Below the pieces are notes generated by a model. The model was not told where the DNA came from, ran no database searches, and saw nothing but the letters and a program-made list of their open reading frames with translations. From Brachionus manjavacas (lineage: Eukaryota > Rotifera > Eurotatoria > Ploima > Brachionidae), in contig JAHQIY010000003.1 of NCBI GenBank assembly GCA_019054805.1, forward strand, positions 9,362,001-9,426,000: DNA of 64,000 bases, written 5' to 3'. Within the stretch, counting starts at the first letter, position 1. Every line of letters starts with the position of its first letter. The position numbers and the translations under genes were made by a program. This document shows positions 57,284-64,000 of this stretch, in pieces.

Positions 57284-60200
57284 ATAAAAGTCCAATATAA
57301 AAAAAAATAAAAATCTTTAAAACTGTTTGACATAATTAAATAATTGAACAAAAAAATTTTTTCATTCGAAATTTTTTATTCAAATGCAAACAAAAAACAT
57401 AGCATTCATCATTAATTTTTTCATAGAGCATAGTTGAAGCCTTCAAAATTGAAAAACTACATTTCTAATTAAATATTTTGAATAGTTAAGATTGCTAAAA
57501 TTATACTTTTTAATGTATCAACCGATTATTTTTTAATTACAAGAATAGAAATGAAAAAAATGTGGAATTTTTGGGAGAATCGAAGAGAGATAGATTAATT
57601 ATTCAATTTTAATATGTGAGTACTAAATAAACTCTTCAAAATTAGAACCAGAGAATTAAAATTTTATTGAATGAAACATTTCAGACAAAGATATCATAAT
57701 TATTGATATCGAAGCATTTTGGTAAATCTCTTCTTTTTTTGTTCAGCGCAGCCAGTTTGGTTTAATAAGACTTGAGCTTAATGCTTGAATAAATTTGTTT
57801 CAAAATAACCAAATTTTAAAACAATCACTCTTTTTCATTATTGATCAAAAGCTAAATAGTAAATTTTAAATTATGCAATTTAATTTATTTAAAACATTTT
57901 GTTTTCAAGTTAAACATAATTTCTAATATCCAGAAATTTTCTTATTATATTATTCAATTGAAAAAAAATCGAATTCTCTTTTTAGAATATTAAATTAAAT
58001 TTTATTAACTAAACTTTCTGTAAAATTTGAAAAAAAAAACAAAAAAATTAATTTAGTTGTTAAAAGATTTTCAACTTTTTTGGTTCATTTAAATGCAATT
58101 AGGTCAGAGCTTATTTTAAGAACGATAATCGATAATTATTAAATTAAAAAAAAAATATTTTTTTTCAAATCATTGCTGAATAATTGATAAATTCAAGAGA
58201 TTGTTTATTTTACTCAAGTCCTGGGGGCTATTTTTTATTTTATTTTGTTTTTGTATTTATTTGATATCTTTTATTTGGTTTCTTAATTTTTTTTCAAATT
58301 TTAAAGCGATTTGAGTAAAAATGCAATTTAAAAATCTATTTTTAGTAAAAAAAAATTTATTCAATGTTAAATTTTTTTTCTATCAAATGTTTATTTTAAT
58401 TGAAATTTTTTTTTATTAGGATATTTTTTTCAAATAAAATTGACTGAATGTGAGTGAAGATTTAAATTTTTATCAAATGTTAAATGACGTCATGTTGTTG
58501 TAAAAAAAATTTTAACCTTCATTTTTTTTCTAATGTTGGATAATTTTATGCCTAAATAGATATTGTTTTTATGTTAGATTGTGTGGGAAATATTTTATGC
58601 CAAATCCGTAGCGATCAGATGAAATCGAGCAAAAGTAAATTAACTGTTTAAAATATATTTGTTATTAATAACCTTATTGATGGATTAACCGATTTTAATT
58701 TAGGTTAAAGCCTAAATTGCAACTAGAATAAGAAAACAAACATTTCAATCGAAATAAATGAGCAAGTATCATACGAGGTAGTATAGTTTAGTTCAAAATT
58801 AAAAGGCTATTAGATAAAAATCCAAGCCAAAAGCAAACTTTAGTAGCTTTGATTTTATGCTTGGCAAAATTAGCATAATATCCATTTTGAGGCCAATTGA
58901 AGCGCTTTTATTCTAACTTGGTCAACAATAGACTCAAACTAAATTATTTTTTATTTACAAATTTTAAATGTCTTAGGCTTTTTTCCAAAAATATATCACG
59001 CCTAACACAGAGACATCAATGCATTTTTATCATGGCTATTTTTTTGTTAACTTGGTCTTCATGTAAATGTCTTTTTATTAATTATTTGTTTGTAGTGAAT
59101 AAAATTTTAATTTTTCTTTGTCTTTTTGAAAAAAATTTACAGTCATAGTCAAAAATTATTCTTTTTTAATTATATCTGTCATATACAATTAAAACTCATC
59201 AATTGATCGAAGAGTGTTAATGGAAAAAATAAGCTTTTAAATTTTCATTTCGCTTTAAGACATTTATGAATATTAAAAATACTTAATAATCTAATCTTAT
59301 TTTTTTTATTTTTTATTAAATTATTTTGGGTTTCTCCCAAGTTTGTCTGAATAGCTTTAGCCTTAAAACTTTTTGTCACGCTACAATGTTAAGAATTAGG
59401 GAAAAATAATAAATTTAAAAAGTTTTTTTTAGTTTTTTTGAAATAAATTTTTTTTTAAAGATATTTTTTATTTAAAATTCGAAATGAGCTCCTTCTGTTC
59501 AGTAAATAAAAATTAAACAAATATAGTTTAAGTTTTAGATTATCAATTCTTTAATTTATATCAATTAGAACACTTTGTCAATTTTTTTTCTAAAATTTAC
59601 CTGGATAGATTGACATGATTTTGAAAATGTCGATATTAGTTATTTTTACCTTTACGCTGATCAATTGCGTAATTTGAAAAATTAAATTTGTATGATTAAT
59701 CAAGAAGACTTGAGCCATGAGCAGATTTATTTCCATCCGTTTATTAATCTATCAATGACTTTTTACCAAGTTTGGATTCAATCTTCAAATGTTTGTCTAG
59801 TAATAGTTATTTAAATTTATTTTTAATTTTTTTTTATTAAGTCCATGGGACGTAATATTTTCAAATTAATAAATAAATAAAAAATAAACACTTTAAGCCT
59901 AATGGAAAAAGCAAGAACCAAGGTGGAATTTTTTTTCAAATGAGACAAATTATAGTTTTTGCTCAGGTAAAGCTTGATTTCGGCAAAACGCATTTAAATA
60001 AATCGAAATTGAAATTTTTAAGAAAATGACATTTTAGTGCATAAGCTTAGAATTGAGTAGAATAATTATGATTTTTATTTATTTGTTTAATTATTTGGAT
60101 TTTAAAAGCTCGAAAATTTGGCATATCAAAAGTCAAAGTTTTGAGTTTCTTTTATTATTTTAAACTCTTCATCGAGGACATATCATGAATAGATTTATCT

Positions 60201-61943
60201 AAGGTGTGGCGGACAAAAAAACTGTGAGAAGAAAGCTTTTGCTTGAAATTCAACTAGATCAGAATTATTAAGTTAATTTTTTCGACTAGTTTTTTTATGT
60301 TTTAAAGCGCATTATTTTTAAACCTATATATTTTATTCGAAAATTATTTTTAAAATATTACAAATTTAGTTAAATCAAATTTTAAGTTTTGTGATACAAA
60401 TTATTTTTATTAGATTATTAAATTTTTGAAATTTATTAAATAAAGGTTCAATTTTTTCTTGTGACAAATTTTATGGTGATTTTATATTTTTTTTTTCTAA
60501 ATTAGACTTGAAGTCATATCTCAGTTTGAAGTCGCAAAAATTAATGAATATGCTAAAAAAATTAATTATCAGAATTTTTTGTCGATGCAAAAAGCATAAG
60601 AGGTAAACTAACTGAGCCATTGATGTTTTGTCGAATTTGTCAAATTCTAGAACAATTAAGAATGATTTGAATATTTTTTTTAAAAAGTAAACTTTAGACT
60701 TAAATTTACTAAAAATATAAATTAGCTATTGTGTTAGATAATTTTGAAAAATAAATTTCTAGGCAATAGCATGTGTTCAGTGTCTTGAATTTTATCAATT
60801 TAAATTCATCAAAAATTGCTAAATTTAAATAATTGATACTTTGCATGCAGATGTGTCTTGCTAATCAATAAGATCAGATTTTTTTGTTTAAATTTTCAAA
60901 AATATTTTTTTTTTAATTAATTTTATTTAATTAAATTTTAATAGATCAATTCACTTGAAAGTCTCGAAAAGAGGAAAACTTGAATAAAATTTTTGATTTG
61001 ATTTTAAAAATTTCCTGTGATTTTAATGATGTGAATTAGTTTAAAAATTTTAGTCGCGCACCCGAAACATGCAGGTAATAATCGTATCTTATCGATCAAT
61101 TGTTTTGCTCTAGATTTGTTAAGCTATGTAAAATGTTCTCAGTTAAAGGCCTTGTTTTCAAATACCTGCATAAGCAGAGACATTTGAAAGCGATGAATGC
61201 ATCATATTATAATATTAAATTTATTTTTCTCGTTATTTAAAAAATATTATTATTTAATTATTTCATCGACCTAAACTATACTTAAAGTAGCTTTAGAAGG
61301 GAATTTTGTTTTGTCGGTTTAGCGCACGGACTCTTTGAGGGCCCCAGTGCTCTTCTCATTTACTCTCATTTTGAATATTTTTAGCTCAAGTTAATATTCA
61401 TTTACTTTGCTTTGCTAAAACACACACACATTTTTGAAGCAAAAAATGCAAATTATATTCGTATAATTTTCTTTTTTTTATTTTAATAATAGAAAATTTT
61501 TCTCGAGAATTTCGAAGCACGCATTTAATTTTCATCATTTTTTGGATAACAAAATATTAAAGTATTATGGGTCTATAAGAGGAGCGAGCGGCAAGAATTA
61601 TGCTTAATTATTATAAAAAAAACACAAAAGTGAAAAATTTTAATTTTAAAATTAAAAAAAATTAAAATATATCATAAACGGAAAAAGTTGGATGCATAAA
61701 AAACACTTTTTTTTTAAATTTAGATATGTTATTTATTTGAGTGCTAAAAAAATAGAAGAGTTCATTCGAAGTCGAAAATAAATAGCCAAATAGTCACAAG
61801 AGGCTGTCTCTTGAACCAATTGTCAAAATTTTTTAAAATAATGTAATTAAAAACATTTTATCAAACACTCAATTAACACGGAATTACAGTAGAATATTCA
61901 TTGCGCATTTTCAGTCTTGTTTCAAGCAATCGAGATCCAAATA
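57284..61943. other. Intergenic region between CLN6 and the YEATS gene
   Basis: Almost entirely A/T-rich non-coding sequence. A LINE 3' tail (AGTCCATGGGACGTAATATT plus AAATAAATAA) is at about 59841-59885. A slightly GC-richer patch around 61320-61440 (GCGCACGGACTCTTTGAGGG) and sequence to 61943 may be the promoter and 5' UTR of the downstream gene. The 83-residue frame at 58897 looks like chance. Confidence 0.4.
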
Positions 61944-63999
61944 ATGGCAGAAGTAAATCATTTTGTCTTTACTAAAACCAACTTGCGTAATTTTAGCACT
62001 AGAAAAAATTGTCTTTAAATATTTAAAATTTTTTACCTTTTTTTCATTAAAAGCCAAATTCATTCAAAATTGTCTTTTCAACTTATTCATTTAAATAGAC
62101 ACTTATTTTGGCGCCTTTAGAGCTAATTTTTTATTTTCATTCAAAACATATAAATCAAGTTAAGACCTTAAAATTTCAATAGAGAAATCAGGAAATACAG
62201 AATAAAATTTTCAATTGAGAATTTTTCCTAAAATTACACTAAATCAAAATTGTAATAATTTTTCTGAAAAAATATTTTTTATTTTTTTAAATTTATTTCT
62301 GTAATATTAGGGACTAAGTTTTATATAAATTGGAAAAAAAGATAAAAAATAAAAAGTTTTTTTCCAATTTTTAAAAAAAGTTTTTTCTTTTGACTTAAAT
62401 TATCTTTTCAACTTACTCATTAAACTAGACGCTCATTTTGGCGCCTTAGAGACCTCTTCTTTTTAAAATTTTTAAAAATAAATAAATAAATCTTTTTTAT
62501 TTTAATTTGAAATAAAAAAGATCTATTAAAAAAGATTTTTTTTTTTAATCTTTTTTAAAAAGAATAAAAAAGATTTTTATTCTTTTTTTTTAAATTTATT
62601 CAAAACATATAAATCAAGTTAAGACCTTAAAATTTCAATAGAGAAATCAGGAAATACAGAATAAAATTTTCAATTGAGAATTTTTCCTAAAATTACACTA
62701 AATCAAAATTGTAATAATTTTTCTGAAAAAATATTTTTTATTTTTTTTAATTTATTTCTGTAATATTAGGGACAAAGTTTTATATAATTTGGAAAAAAAA
62801 AAAAAAATAAAAAGTTTTTTTCCAATTTTTAAATAAAAGTTTTTCTTTTGACTAAAATTATCTTTTCAACTTATTCTTAAACAAGAAGATCATTTTGGCG
62901 CCTTAGAGACCTCTTCTTTTTTAAATTTTTTTATTCAAAACATATAAATAAAGTTAAGACCTTAAAATTTCAATAGGAAATATAGAATAAAATTTTCAAT
63001 TGAGAATTTTTCCTAAAATTTCACTTAATCAAAGGTGTGTTGCGAATTTTTTTTTGACAAAAAAAGAAAATTTTTTTATTTATCATTCATATAATTTAAT
63101 GATGGTTGGGGCTAAATTTTATAAATATTTTAATAAAAAAAAATAAATGAATGTTTGTTTTAAAATTATTTAATTAAAGGCATTGCAATTTGTGATCGAA
63201 ATAGGCCACAAAGCTAGCACACTCAAAGAGCCCATAGGCGATTTTATTTACAAGTGGAATTTATTTTTGAGATCCGGTGACGAGCGACAACAAATAGACA
63301 AAGTCGTTCAAAAAGTAGTATTCAACCTGCACGAGACGTTCAAGAACCCGACAAGAGAGTGCACCCAGCCGCCGTATTGCGTCAAAGAAAACGGCTACGG
63401 CGAATTCGAATTCCCAATCGACATATTCTTCAATGGCACCAACGAAAAATACACCATAAACTATTTTCTTGACCTACCACCAGCTCAGTCGCTCACGCCT
63501 CTTTATCGGTTCCGCAAAGAAGTGATCACATTTGTCGACCCGAACCCCGACTTCCGCAAGCTGTTGATCGAGAGCGGTGCAACTGTCAAAAAAATCTCAT
63601 CGAACTGTTCGGCGACCACGAGTCTTAAAAAAAAGGCCAACTCATCGTCAATAATAAATAGCAGCTTGAACTCGCCAAACACTTCTGTCAATAGTCCCAA
63701 TTCGTCACTTGTAAATTTAAATTCGTCCAAACTGAATCAAGCAATAAATGGTACGTCGTTTCTCGCCACTCATTCTGTGTTTCCCAGTGAAAAGAAAAAG
63801 AGCTCTAGCAAAAAGGTAAGCTGCACATGTTTTCATGGTTTTGCTTGATTAACCTTTTCAAAGATGATTAATTTCCAACTTTATAATTTTTTCTCTCTCT
63901 TAGCTTGTTTTCTCTAGCTTTGTGCTAAATTGTTGCAACACTGGCTCCGAGCCGACAGATTTTTCCAATTTAAACCATCTAGCCAAAATAAAATTTTAG
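61944..63999 (+). CDS. MLLT3: AF9/ENL-type YEATS domain protein (N-terminal part)
   Basis: Chromatin reader of acetyl/crotonyl-lysine on histone H3 and partner of the super elongation complex and DOT1L by family knowledge. Exon 1 codes only MAE (61944-61952, donor GTAAAT). Exon 2 is 63180-63815 and joins in phase 0, giving MAEALQFVIEIGHKAS. A third exon may start at 63904 and runs to a stop at 63997-63999, or splices onward. The YEATS domain covers about residues 6-135: DFIYKWNLFLRS, VVFNLHETF, PPYCVKENGYGEFEFPI, FVDPNPDFRKLL. Reader-pocket residues are largely kept (Phe in GDF, His and Phe in HETF, Tyr in GYG), but the usual Ser is Thr and the Ala after Gly-Tyr is Gly. A Ser/Asn-rich linker and a KKKSSSKK basic patch follow. 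The C-terminal AHD is beyond the window or missing. MLLT1 versus MLLT3 cannot be decided. Confidence 0.85.
62065..63020. repeat. Tandem ~335-bp repeat in intron 1 of the YEATS gene
   Basis: The marker ATTCAAAACATATAAATCAA recurs at 62139 and 62598, with a close variant at 62933. TTTTGGCGCC plus AGAGACCTCTTCTTTT recurs likewise. Units begin near 62065, 62396 and 62855, and the third is truncated. The first interval is longer (459 versus 335 bp) because a 124-bp A/T palindrome-rich insertion (62478-62597) lies between units. Confidence 0.85.
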
Positions 64000-64000
64000 A

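Noticed and set aside
58897-59148. 83-residue plus-strand frame rich in Phe/Leu/Lys
   Set aside because: Composition matches random A/T-rich DNA, with no domain, no splice context and no repeat.
1-64000. CRISPR arrays, bacterial operons, toxin or immune gene islands
   Set aside because: All confident genes are spliced animal genes and no regularly spaced direct repeats with unique spacers exist. I found no coherent novel multi-gene system in this window.

Overview
This is a eukaryotic, animal nuclear window. It is extremely AT-rich, and most of it is non-coding or transposon-derived. Six conserved animal genes can be modelled from spliced similarity, with exon phases that close exactly. Within genes, introns are either tiny (about 40-60 bp) or swollen by repeats. 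Coding exons such as the SPRY/SOCS gene, the HNRNPK exons and the YEATS exon stand out as GC-richer islands. CLN6 and RASEF orthologues alongside a varied repeat load suggest a non-model invertebrate, perhaps a lophotrochozoan or gnathiferan. The phylum cannot be fixed from the sequence alone.

Layout: (1) 3.6-5.0 kb, plus strand: a gustavus/SPSB-type SPRY plus SOCS-box protein with a long serine-rich N-terminus. (2) 5.5-22.9 kb: a repeat-dominated tract holding a decayed Ty3/gypsy pol, LINE 3' ends, a decayed DDE transposase, MULE-like pieces, a nearly perfect 0.98-kb tandem duplication, and two identical tRNA-Lys(UUU) genes in inverted orientation. (3) 23.3-28.6 kb, minus: HNRNPK (three KH domains, Gly/His-rich linker). 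(4) 32.0-36.6 kb, minus: a RASEF/Rab45-type coiled-coil Rab GTPase in 16 exons ending in Ser-Cys-Cys. (5) 39.2-49.8 kb, minus: macoilin (MACO1/TMEM57) in 5 exons, whose two large introns are full of LINEs and nested DNA transposons. (6) 56.2-57.3 kb, plus: CLN6 in 4 exons. (7) 61.9-64.0 kb, plus: the N-terminal YEATS part of an AF9/ENL (MLLT3/MLLT1) protein, cut by the window end.

The host genes do not form one pathway: ubiquitin-ligase adaptor, RNA-binding protein, Rab GTPase, ER membrane coiled-coil protein, ER lysosome-biogenesis factor and chromatin acyl-lysine reader. No operon or immune/toxin-type system is visible. The most distinctive content is the mobile-element ecology: a SINE with a perfect 13-bp target duplication, a hAT-type element with an 8-bp duplication carrying a C2H2 zinc-finger reading frame and itself nested in another inverted-repeat element, a TTAA-flanked piggyBac-like MITE, Tc1-like palindromes, and foldback elements sharing a common core at two loci. 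Family names come from my reading of translated motifs; no database search was run.
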